A stretch of DNA of 64,000 nucleotides. Origin: Timema cristinae. Lineage: Eukaryota; Arthropoda; Insecta; Phasmatodea; Timematidae. The notes under the pieces are model-generated. The model saw nothing but the letters and a program-made list of their open reading frames with translations. It did no database searches and was not told the origin of the DNA. The stretch is from NCBI GenBank assembly GCA_039000515.1, contig JBCFYV010000012.1:31116821-31180820 (forward strand), given 5' to 3'. This document shows, piece after piece, positions 1 to 13,100 of the stretch (the stretch's first letter is position 1; each line of letters starts with the position of its first letter). The translations under genes were made by a program, and so were the position numbers.

Positions 1-1108
1 TTTTCCAGTATATTCTCATATATTTTTGTAAAGTGGCACAACGGTGTTATCGTGCTATAATTTGTACACCTCTTCCTGTCTCCTTTTTTGAAAATAGGTT
101 TTATAACCTCTAGTACCAGATTAGTGTTAATTTTTTTAGTGGAATCTCTTCAAATTGACTAACAAAAATAAAACATACAGCACAAATTATTTAATTTAAA
201 CGAGTATCAATAGTTATGTGAAAACTGACTGCTTTATTAAATATACCAACAAGCTCACTTGAGGATTCAGTTCTATGTTAATGTTACATAATGAGCGACA
301 GAGTGGAGCGTAATCAAACAGAATGCATTTAGTCTAATATCATAACATCACAAGGTTCCTGGCACCAAAGTAAATATAAAATTTCTGGCGAAAGGATGGA
401 TATCGATGTAATGCTCATGTGAGGGAGTTATCAAGACTGGGTCAAGACAATCACATTTATATTACATAGAACACCATGCTAATGAGTTTTATTTAAGAAA
501 TGTGATCTTATTAAACATGAAATACATTCATTGACAGTAAAAGTAATATACCAGAAACTTACCTAAACAACCAAACCAGATGTGAAAGCACACTCGAAAA
601 ATAAATCTGTCCGCATTGATGTTTAATTTAAGCACATTACAATTCACAACATTTGAACACAATCATAGAAAAATACAGCTACAAACTGGCTAAGTGTTGA
701 CGACTTGACATCACGATGCTCTCCTTTTATGTACGCTTTCACGCGCAATTCTCTCACTCATGCACTGGGCAGTGAGAAGAAAGCTGTCTGCGCATGCGTA
801 CATGATGAACAGGATTCCCCTCACAAAACTACCCAGAGTGTTATGGTAGATGACACCCATCTAACACACTTTCTCCTGCTATCTGTACTCACAACACAAA
901 TGGCAGTTTTCATTCGTGATATTTTTTCCTAATTCATTGAATGTTTATTTTAGTTTGGTAACTACTAACTAGTACTAGTATTTCAAATCTTCCAATGGCA
1001 CCCCCCTCTTGGCTGTCACCTGGGTTGGACCCTACACCCCCACCTCAGTATGCCACTGTATAAGCATGTAAGCTACTTATAGTGAATGTTTGTTTGTTTG
1101 TTTTGTAG
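1..1108. other. P450 intron, left edge of window
   Basis: AT-rich, with no earlier P450 exon recognised. A slightly GC-richer patch at about 700-900 has an open frame without recognisable similarity. Around 970-1060 a C-rich stretch ends in TATGCCACTG, which read on the other strand looks like a hAT-type terminus (CAGTGGCATA). No partner terminus was found. Confidence 0.4.
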
Positions 1109-1177
1109 GGTCATGACACCGTGTCTACTGCAATAACATGGGCCCTCTATTTGATTGGAATTCACAAGGATATTCAA
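1109..1177 (+). CDS. P450 exon (I-helix)
   Basis: Acceptor tttgttttgtag ends at 1108 and donor GTAATT begins at 1178. The 69-base exon is exactly 23 codons, reads [17 protein letters not shown] and ends in KDIQ. It contains the Asp-Thr pair of the oxygen-binding groove. Both flanking introns are phase 0. Confidence 0.9.
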
Positions 1178-4100
1178 GTAATTATTTAGTTTAAAGTATT
1201 GATACATTTTATAGTTGAAACAATTTTTCTAGAATACTAATTTCATTTTGTCTACAAATCCCAATTATTAGATTTGAATCTTAAAAAAACATAGCCTAAT
1301 AGGCTAGTTTTCACTCATGGGTAGCCAATTCTTATGTTTTTTCTCTTTAATTCTGATTTTGTTCACATTAAGGGATTATTAATGGTCAGTAGTATAGTTT
1401 TTAGGTTTGTCCTATATTGATGTCAGGATGAACTTCTACTAAGCTTCATTATAGTTAAATAAAAAAAATTAGGCCTATTCCAACTCAAAATTTGAGGATC
1501 TTGAATACTACATTTTTTATTCCTTGAATATTACTTTGGATTATAAGGGGCCATCACTATAAGAAATCTAACTCTGAATAATCAATATCAGGGCCATACC
1601 CAAATTATAATTTTCATGCAAGAAATTATTTTTAACATTAAATATTTCTTTAAGTAAGATCATTTTTTTAAAACATAATTAGAGTTGTAGTTGTTATAAA
1701 TTTTATAAGACTCCAACTAGTTACTAACGTAGGCATTGAGGATAATACTTCAGTGGGAAGGGATGACGGGGTAGATAAGGGCGGGGCAAGCGGGGTGCTC
1801 CTGAAACAAGCGAGAAAATGTTCTCTTTCCTTTTGGTGAAGGAGTGAAAGTGGAGGATTTTATATGTGTTCTCAATACTCTGGGCACTTTGGCTATCTAA
1901 GTTTATTAAAAAAAAGACCTAGCTTACAAATGCAATTAGTAATACTGTGTTCTGTTCTGCAGGATTGATAGTGTTAAGGCTATTAGATATCAGATAAAAG
2001 ATGATTGTGATGCGTTAGTGGACTTTTTTAAACTTGCCTAGTCTAAGATGAAGCACACACTTTAGTTGATAAGTTGGTGAAATTTGAATTCTTGATTTCT
2101 CTGATGATGTTTTTATCAAGCAAACATTGCAAGTAAGGTGATGCAAAGTCCAGCAATGGATATTGTTAATGCTACATCGTTATTTAAGAATTATGTGGAG
2201 TATGTATCTTCAAATAGACATGTTGTCTATGAAAATGCGATTATTATTGTGAAAAAACTTGCAAAACAATTTGGAGCTGATCCTGCCTTGCAGATTCGAC
2301 ACATAAACGAACAAAGAAAAGACAATTCGAATATGAATATGATGAGTCAGAAAATGCTAGACCAGAAGATCAATTTAAATGTAACTTTTTTCTATGGCAT
2401 AGTTGATATTGCACTCACATCACTGAAGCGGCGGTTCGAGTAACTTGAGGACCACATAAATATTAGGGGCTTTTTGTTTGACTTGTGCCAACCACAATGT
2501 GATAATGGTAATGCCCTTGAAGCAGACAAAGTTCTATTGGATCAGTGCAAGAACCTGCACAAAACACACATGAATGGAAGTAACTCGTATATCAACGGCT
2601 TGGAACTCTGGGAAGAATAAAAACATTTCGAGGATATTATCCACCCAAATATGGAAAAGTTTCCATCATCAAAAAATGTGTTACAAAACATAGAGGAAAC
2701 AAATCTGAGCAATACTTTCCCCAACATCTGGGTGTCACTTCGTATATTGCTGACCATGTCAGTGATGGTTGCTAGTGGTGAATGCAGTTTTTCAAAGTTA
2801 AAACTTATCAAGACCTATCTTTGATCTACCGATGAAAGCCTGTTGTCGTTAGAAATATTATCCATAGAAAATTACATAGCCCCCAAACTCACCCAGGTGA
2901 AACCAGGTATAGCATCCTTTTCTTTAATAAAACAGTGTGAGCCAGAAGAATAGAACCTGCCAGGAGTTCCATATCGTCTGCGAGTCCGATTTTGATTATT
3001 TAACATGAATGAATTTTATTTTTTGTTGAGGTCTAGCAGACATTCCATTATATATTATATTATTATTAAATTATGATTTTATGAACGCCAAATTATGTTT
3101 TTATATGTATTATTTTTGTATGAACTGCATTTTTTCCCACCATCTAAAAATATATACACAAACATAAAAATATAAAAACGGGGCTATGTCTCTCACCCTG
3201 GGTGTCTATTGTTTTAAGGCTGGGCCTGTCTGAGTCCCTCAAAATATCCCTTCCCCCCCTCATAGTGATCATGATAAAAATTAGGTTAAAATTAACTTTA
3301 TTTAGATCTTAAATAGTAGTACAGATATCTTTGCTATATTTTCTTCTAAGTATATATTTATCATAAGCTTAGACACATGGATAGTATGCTTGTATTTAAC
3401 ATGGAGCCTTGAGTGTCTATCTCAACCAACTTAACTGTGTGCAAAGCTGTTTCATGTTCATTTCTTGTGTTCAGGTCATCATTCTGCACAAGATTGAATT
3501 TGATTATATCATCAGGACCGTATCAACTAGGCCATGTTTATTTATAAACATTTTCAACTGTAAACAAAGCAACAAAAAAATGGGATTTATCAATATTTCT
3601 ACAGTATTTTGATACCTGTCTACCAATGTCCTGGTTCATAACTCCATGGAAGTTGCCCTAAAATGTTAATACTGATACGTCAATAAACTATTCAAAACAT
3701 AATGCAATTGAGCATGTGAGGTTGAAGGGGCTTCCCCTGAAATTTTATTAAATAACTTATAGCAAATTTGAAATTAGCACTCTAAACGACATGGTTATAC
3801 AAAATTCCATGCAAATCGAACACTAAATAACGAATTTAAAAATGTATCCCAAATTTGAAAATGTTAAAGGTTGAAAAAACCTTATTTTTTTATGTTTAAT
3901 CAAAGAAAAATTATAAGAGTTGTAACAATGTAACACAGCCCTATTACTCCTCTTACTTCATTGTTGCTTTAAGCCTATTTAAATTGCTTTCATGAAAGCC
4001 TATTTTAATAAACAATGAAATAAGATACATCAATTCAATTGATATTAGTATGAATACTTGCTAGAAAAATTAAATTAAAGTGTATTTCAGAAGCCTAACA

Positions 4101-7100
4101 TTAACACTAACCTCATTGTCCTCATTTCAGCAGTCAGAGCATTCAATAATAAAATAATAAAATGTTGCTTAACATTCCCTGCATTTATGCCTTAAAAATT
4201 TAATAAAGCCCTAAGTAAGGCATTGACTGTACAACATATGATAATTTGAATCATAATTTACATAAAACTACAACAGTCTAGCAGCCACGAAAGTCATAAC
4301 TAAAAACACTAAACCATAAATAAAACATTGACTGACAATGCTGCCACTTCAAGCATTGATGGTTGAGTGAGATTTTGCTATTGGGAAGCTAATGTTCCCT
4401 TATGATTCGTTTCCATACAGCACTCAGCATACACTCATCGACCGTTGTTTCTGCCTACTGACAACGGCGCTACTAGACTACTTGATTAACTAACCTTTCT
4501 ACAATTTACTACAGAAGGAATCTCCTTTTAATGTTTGATGATTTTTCAAGTTGGGATTTTTGTAGAGTATGGCTCAATGGTTGGGAAATTTTAAATTTGT
4601 CTGTACAAGTCTGCAGTTAAGGACTTCCATAATAGAAAGTAATGGGGTACAAAATAAGCCTAGAATTAACCAACATTAGCGGGTGCAGGGGTTACACCAC
4701 CCCAAACCCCACTGGAATGACACCCCTGCTTAAAATACACACTTTTTTAAGTATAGTATGTTTACGATACAATAATGTTGCCTTTTTTATGACGGTTAAA
4801 CATTACTAAAAAACAGTTTCATAATCATTCATCCATCTCATTAAAGTGTAATAACTCTTTGACAAGTGATGACAATTGGCATCGCTTGTCAAATTAAATT
4901 GACAATATTTATTGGGGAAGTGAACAATTAATATCAAATTGTTTTAGTTACTTTTCAAATTTCACATGAGATATAGGTATTTCTCAAATGGATGATTAAT
5001 TTAAACCATGACATATGATGAATGATAATATTATGTCTTGTTCAACTTTTGATGGTGCTTTTAAGTTTCAACAATTCCAAAATATTATGAATTAATTCCT
5101 CTCAGAGGAGATTTAGATAACTTTGCAATTTCTTTGGTATGATTGTCAGTTTTGAAAATGTATGCATATGATTGGTGAAACGTTCTTTAATCCCACTGTT
5201 GATGGTGAATATGTACTTCCAACTTAACCATATTGATCGTTATTGTGGAAAATTTCTGATATTTTGTATCTTAAGGACAACAATATGTTTAATAGACAAC
5301 TGTACCGAGCAGTGAGCGTATTTCAACTTGATTGGCATTTTCTTTCTTACTTAGGATAAGTTGGTGGAGGAACTGGATGACATTTTCCATGGCTCTGACC
5401 GCCCAGCAACCTGGACTGACCTCAACAACATGAAGTACATGGAGATGACCATAAAGGAGGCTCTTAGGATATACCCTAGTGTCCCTGTATTTGCAAGAGA
5501 AACTACATCCATTGTCCAGCTCGGTAAGGTGCACCTGACTAATAGTAGATCTTACTAGATTATAAATATCAATGAGCTTGTGTGTTTCAGCACCCATGAC
5601 TTCAACACCACGAGACTCGGAGACCTGAAATGTTGTATTCATTGCAAGGTGCTTAACATAGTGCTATGTTTTATATTTGCTTCCAACAACTTCTGTTTAT
5701 TATATATCTTTAATAATGGGTAAACTTTACAAGATAGGTGAGCTATTTCTGGAAAGTTACTTTTAATAAACATATTTTTTCATTGGTCTAAGGCTGGGTA
5801 CATACGAGCGTACAATGTGCATATGTTGCAATGTGTGTCGGGATGCATATTGTAGAATCATTAGATTTTATATGGAGCCCTCACACTATTAACGTGGGCA
5901 TGCTTTAGCAAACATTATATATAACAGGCATACATTTTCTACTGACATACGTTGCAACACCATGACATGTCAACATACATTGCTGCAATACAATCAAGAA
6001 CTATTTTTTTTAAAATTGCCCATTTCGAGACCAAAATATTAATAATTGGAGTAGAGAAAATATAATTATAGTGTAATACTGAAAATTAAGATCATAAGTA
6101 AAAAGTAAGAAGCATTCAGTATGGGTTAAATTGGGTTCATCTTTACTTGAAGATTTTTCTACAAAGTCACAAGCAGACGAAAAAGTGTAGTTTCACTAGA
6201 GTTCATCTTGCCCTTGTGATTTTTTTGTTACAATGTGCATTCACTATACATTCATGTGTCCCAAATCTAAGGGGGCTGGACAAGAGAAGGGGAAGTAGAA
6301 AGAGGAAACGATGACTTTGAGGACATATTTTCCTCTTTTCCTCTATTTTATTTAGAAGAATGTGCCACTAAAGGTTACACAACACTTCTAAATGTGATAT
6401 TCAAGTATTTTTTTCTACCTTTATCAAACAAGGAATAATCAAGATACCCTTAGCTCAAAAACATGAATACTGATTTACCCCATGGTTGGGGTAGGAGGTA
6501 AAGTGCCGTAGCCAGAAACCAGGGGTCAAACCTAAGGTAGTTGATTTTTTTTAACCCATCTTTATACTGTTCCTTTAGAATAGTGCAATGGTAGTAGGCC
6601 TTGATAGATAATCAAATGCCCACAGCCCTAACCCCCTATTTTTTTGTATATTTACGAAAAAAATAATTTAAATGCTTTTTAGTTAAATCTTATAACACAA
6701 AAATCATTGGCAGGATAGTAGTAGGAAAAAAATTACAAGATTATTGTGATGGTTGGCACTGTTTTGTTTTCACCAGTAATAATTTTGGTTGGAAAAGTGA
6801 TTTAAATGAAAAATATCTTCAATTTGTATATGATTCTTTACATTATTTCAACATTATTTCACCCCCACCTTCCCCAGAAGTGCTTCAAGCCCCACACCCA
6901 CCATGCTGGGAATTATTGGATTAGAGAGTATAAGTTGCTAATGGTGTTATTTTAATCTTATTTAGAACCTCTTGGGCTATACACTTTTTTTAAGATTATT
7001 ACATTTAACACCAGTGTTGTTAAATTCTTAATTTAAAGGATAGAAAAGTAGTGTTAGAGGATGTGTATTAGTTTGGAATATGGAAAAACCAGAGTGAAAA

Positions 7101-10100
7101 ATATGTGTAAATCACCTCTAGTGCACCCATTTGAGATTCAAACTTCAACCTCCCTGTCATTGTCAATCCAATTTCTATTGGGAGACTGATGCATTAAACA
7201 TGACCACCCACCGGTGAGGGTGCTAACAGACTCACAACAACTTATTAGATAAATAAATAGGAGATATGCCAGGAACAGCCTGTAGTTTCTTACCAGGGAA
7301 AGCAACGCTCGGCAAGACTGTATTAGTTGAACTCATTATCTCTTTGACCAACCACAAACAAAATAGTGCAATAAACAAATATATATGTATTAGATTTTAA
7401 AAAGGTCAAGTTTTTTACTGAATGGAAAGAAATAATTTCCTAGTATAGCCCTGCCAAGCCTTCCTTGCCTTGGCAATCCCACAAACTGCACCTTGTATTA
7501 ATGTAGTTTCAGTATTAAGTGTGAATCAACTTGGAGCTATTGAAGTTAAATAACTTGGTAGCCTGATCCCTAATCTATGGCATGGAATTGAAACTTTTGC
7601 GCATTTAATAAGGTAACAATAATAGTTAGAGATTACCCACAATGTTGGACATGTAATTAGGTCTGTTTTGCTGATGACTAAAAAGATGGGATTTGAATTC
7701 TACCCGGGTTTACCGAAGATGCTTTTTCTAAATGATTTACCACGTGCTTTTCATGCAAATAAAAATAACTACACGTACAAATAACTATATCTTCCTCATC
7801 CCTACTACATTGTGTAATTTAATGCATATATCCTGGATATATAGTAAGACATGAAATAAAATTAATTACAGATTCATAGTTATTATTAATATTAATGTGA
7901 TTTTAACACCAAGGAATGCATTAAATAAATGTTCCAACATTTATAGGCTTAACAAATATTCTAACTCTACCCTAGTTTTATGCTTGTGGATTAGCATGAC
8001 GAACTACCAATTGTCTTCTCCATCTATGAAACTCAATTTTCCTAGCTTATATTTCTAAAATTATTAGTGAGTTTATTTTAACCCCATTTTTCTTTCAAAA
8101 AAATTTTGCTCTTAAGAGAATCACAGGTTCATAATTATAATAAACATGCTTATTTTATGTTTCAGAGAAGTACACAATTCCAAAGGGTGTTGAGATCCTA
8201 TTCTTCCCATACGTGATTCATCGCAATCCCAAGGTGTTCCCTGAGCCAAACAAGTTCAACCCAGATAACTTTCTGCCAGACAGGATACAAAGCAGACACC
8301 CGTTTTCTTACGTGCCTTTCAGTGCTGGACCCAGGAACTGCATAGGCAAGCTTCTTATTTTTTAAATTTGGGATCTATGTGTGTATTTGTGGCTAGCCCC
8401 TTTTCGTAACAATGGTATACACACTAATAATCACTAGGGATGGGCCCTTCGAATCCTTAGGGATTTGAAATTAGAAAAAATATCAAATTCTAGATTTTAA
8501 AAAAATGTTTAAACAACATTTTCAATTGCAATTAGTTTTAGATATCTAATATTGCTTAATGGTGGTTCAATCCCACTATCATTGTAGGAAAAACTTAACT
8601 AGACTCCAGACCATTATTTTAACACTCAAATGAATTTACGAATGTTATAATTTTTATATCAATATATTCTATTAAATTGCACACAAAAAAATGTTGATCC
8701 AAAATGATTTGATTATAGTTAAAATAAAAAATGTAAAATTACTATATTAAAAAAACTATAATGGCACTTAAAAATAATATGATGTAATGCATTTTTTAAT
8801 GTAAATTTGCACTTTTTGTACTGGGAAAAGACTTTCTCAACATCACACAATACCATTGGTACAAATTTGAAGTTTACAATGTGAATGACACTTAAATGTT
8901 CATTTCTTGCATCAAGGGTTGTTTCATTTTGCAACACCCCTCTTATATACTTCAGTTATTGATAATTTTGTATTTTTTGACAGCACTTTGTTTAATTTAT
9001 TAATGAAATCCTTTTTCTTGAGTTCAGTTGAACCCTTAACCATATCCTATGCAATTCAATACTGTCTTGCAGTTGAAATGAAAGCCAATTTAGCTTGAAT
9101 AAATATCAAATCTTCTTGAATACTATTTTTATCAAAATACCCTGTGCTTCTTCAAAGCTCAGCACTTCTTCAGTTGAATTAATTAACAATTTCCTTCATA
9201 ATTCATTTAGCGTAATACACAGCAGCGTTGATCCAAGTTACCCATCTTATAATGATTGGCACGAGTGAACTTGGAACGTCGTCCACAACTTCCTGAAACT
9301 TCTGCACACGACTCAATGCTTTGAGAAAAATATTTTTCACAGATGATATTAGCACACTAACATCTGAATAAAGATTGCAAACTAAGTCAGCTACTTGAAG
9401 TAAACCATGTACTAAACAGCTCACATGTATCATTTTTGGATACAAAATCTACAGTCCTCGCATTGTTTTGCACATATATCGTGCATCATCACTACTAACC
9501 ACTAGAACTTTTTCATATAAAACCTCAGACAGCGAGCTTAGAGAGTTGTTGGAAAAAACCCAGCAATTGTAGAATGATTCAATTTGTCCAACACTTTTAA
9601 AGACAACAGACATGGTTTGTTTGTTTTCCTTCGTTAACCCTAATATAACAAATACAAAATTTGCAATGTAATTTTGATCTTCATCAGTTGGTTCATCCAA
9701 CAACACCCAAATACTGTGATCCTTTACGTTTTCTCTTAATTTGTTTAATGCTGATGTGTATAATTCAGAAACATATTTTTTCCTTAATGTTGATTCATCT
9801 GGAATATTTTGTTTTGTGTACTTTTCCAGAAAATTGAAAAGAACTTAATTTTTTAAGTAAGTCAACAGAGAATGTCAGCACAAATAAAAGCCTTACAAAG
9901 CTCTTCAGTGAATTCTGAACATTTAGGTCCAGACCTTGGTAAATCAGTAAAATCAGAAATTAACACTTGCCTAGTTATTATCCCTTTTTTGATTTTATTA
10001 CTTGCACATTTTCCGAATTGTAGATGCTGCACGACTTGGATTTTTTTGGTTGACTCAACAGGAACTGCTAGTTAGCACAAGTTTAGGGCAGTATTTTTGA

Positions 10101-13100
10101 AGTTTTTAAAGCATAAACATTTTTTGTCCAAACTAAATCAAATATTTCTCTTATAGAAACATATAGTTTAGTTTTCTGCACACGCTAATCTCAACCGTTC
10201 TTGAATATCTGTCCAAGGGTATTCTGGAATGTTGTTACATTTTCTCTTTATTTAAAAAGTTTGTCGCCAAATGCCACTAAAGAACTGTCGAGATTAGCAC
10301 GTGCAGTAAACTAAACTCTATGTTTCTATAGAAGAAATATTTGATTAATTTTGGCCAAAAAAGTTTATGCTATAAAAACTGCAACATTAATGCACCAAAC
10401 TCGCGCTCGCTAGCACTCCACCTTAAACAATTTTTTCTTTCGGCATCTTGAAGAAGTTAACACTATTGGAACTAATAGACAATCGATGAAGATTGTTGAT
10501 GAATTGTTAAACTTTCAACATTATACAGGTTTTCCCAGTAGCGCCAGAGGACCACTCAAACCCTGCCCCCTGGTAACCCGCTTAGTATTTCAAAGTATTC
10601 TGGTTTACCCAAACGTTAATAATACCCAACCATAAACCCTCAAAGAGTTGAAATTTTCTAATTAAAGGGACAGTAGCAAGTAAACTTTAGTCCCTATACC
10701 ACATTGTATAAAATAGAAATCTGGGAGAATCAGAAAGGTCAGAACTCAGAAGTAGATATTTTAAAATTGACCTGCAGTTGGCCGTTGCTCAAGTAGAATC
10801 TTCCAGGAACTATTATCATACTTACTTATTGTGAAGCTGTTGCCTCCCTACTGGATTATTCTTGCATATTATTTACGACTTCACTAATATTCTAACAGGT
10901 ACTGAATTTGTACTTGATAATCAAAAATTGTATAAATATGTACTTAAATAGACAAATTATGCGAATTATGCATTAATACTAAAAACCAATTGAAATATGC
11001 ATCTATTACCAAAAGTGTAAGATATTCATTTGCATATGCAAATGCATAATTATCTTAAGCTTAGTTTTAATGAAAGCATTTTAGTAAAACTATTAACATT
11101 TGTTTACTATTTCTATTTTATACTATTTTATTAATATCATGTTCATAATTTCTTCCAAGAATTGGATTTGAATTTAAAGGTAAAATGAAGATTCAGATTT
11201 GCAAAATAGTAGATCTGACCAATCTTTAATAACTATGAATAATATACGGTACAGTAAACGTCCAGTCATGTATGAGTTATCCAGTTCATAGTGTATCCAT
11301 TCTGGATTTCTTTTTCTATACATAAGATACATGCTAACTAAGCTTTTGAACAAATTGCTGAGTTCTGAACGCTGTTAAAGGAAAACCCCTATTTACTTTT
11401 TGAGGTACAGTTTGTTATACATAGAAGAAGGTAAAGGAAAGACAGAGAAGAACAAATAAAATTGTACTAACACAGTATGACTTTTACAATAAAAAGTAGT
11501 AGTGTGATCTGTGTTAGCACCCTTTTATTTGTTCCTCTCCCTATTTTATATACCGTTTTCCTTATACAACAAACTGTACCTTAAAAAATGAATAGGGGTT
11601 TCCTTTAACAACGTTGTCTACTTGGTGAATTCAAAGCTATTTTGCAAAGCAAGTTGAATCTCAACTTGAGACACCTAATCACTCTAAACATTATCACACT
11701 TATACATCAATACATTAGTTTTGCATATGAAATGGAAAGAAATTAAAGAGAATAAGTTCATCCTGTGAGGCCTCTAGTTTACCTGAGGGATTATGCTGAG
11801 GATTTTCTGTGTATGACTTTGAAGGTCACATATTTATAGGTCAAATGGTAATCAACTTTTGGTATGCTTGAATAACATGGAAGGCGGCATTTGCGATCCA
11901 TGTACTCGGGCGACAGGTAGTCTGATGCGTAACAGGGGAGAGTTCATTAGCATACGAATGTGAACAATAAGCAATGATAAAATGGCTAACCACATGTTAA
12001 AGATGGATTATCACTTCCTACATAGAGTTCCAGAACATGATTTGCCGTTGTTAGCCACCTATAATGAGCCAGTTTTACTGGACGACGATTAGCTAAATTT
12101 ATAGTACAGATACCACATGAAATAGCTTTACACATTTCATATAAATAAGCTTCATCATTACTTAAATCACCCACTTTGAGTTCAGGTAATTGGCAGTTTA
12201 TTTTACCAAACTTCACAATTTTATAGTAACTTTCCAATTGTTACAGAATACTTACAAGGTTCAATAGTAGCTCCATTGAGAGATTGAAACAAGTGTCTCA
12301 GGGGAAGTTCATTTGCATGTAACTGGCATATTAACCACCGCAATGGACACTTTATTTCTAGTTCTAGGTACCTAATAGCCCCATTTTTGTTCCCAGTATT
12401 CACAGCGGTGCCATCAGAACCAATAGCCATTAGTTCATTTAAGTTTAAGCTGATTTCAAAACAAAAATCCAAAATGCTTCTTGCAATAGATTTTCCCGAT
12501 CTAGAAACTGGTGTAATGTGACCTAAATATAAAATAACCTGGTTCTTCAATAAGAGAGAAGATGTGTTCTTCTAAACAGTGCTTTGATAGTGTCGCTCTT
12601 CTTCTTTAATTACTTAAAGTTTTATCTTTCCTACAATCAAATAAGATACCACCTTTTATTAATTTAAATGGGGTTTATCTCAATAAGGAAAACCTCTTTT
12701 TGCTTTAAGAGGCAATTGCATTATATTTGCAAGAAGGTACAGGAAAGGTGAATGGAAAGCCATATTGTGTTTGTCCCTTTTATATGTCTCTATCCACCTT
12801 TCCTGTACCTTTTTCCTAATATAATTTAAATGAGGTTTGAAATTTTTCACTGAGAGTATGGCGTGTTTTTTGACTAATTCTTCTAACTTTATTTTTATCA
12901 ATTACTTTTGAGCAACCCTTTGTTGTTATCACTCCAACATCTTGCAAAACTGCTGAAGCAATAGCTGCAGCTGATCTATCCATTACACCCTATTTATCAC
13001 ACACTATTGCTAGTGTTGGAAGCTGCGATCATATTTGAAAACATTGTTTACCAACTTTGGAAGTGGAAGTTTGTATATTACAAACAGCTTCCTCGTGCGG

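Noticed and set aside
705..932. 75-codon frame in the first P450 intron
   Set aside because: No motif, no homologue recognised, no splice context.
5289..5642. - strand open frame of 117 codons
   Set aside because: Antisense shadow of the P450 ExxR exon; the + strand carries the conserved motifs.
5790..6260. Possible DNA transposon starting GGCTGGGTACATACGAGCG
   Set aside because: No inverted partner or target-site duplication could be found within several kilobases.
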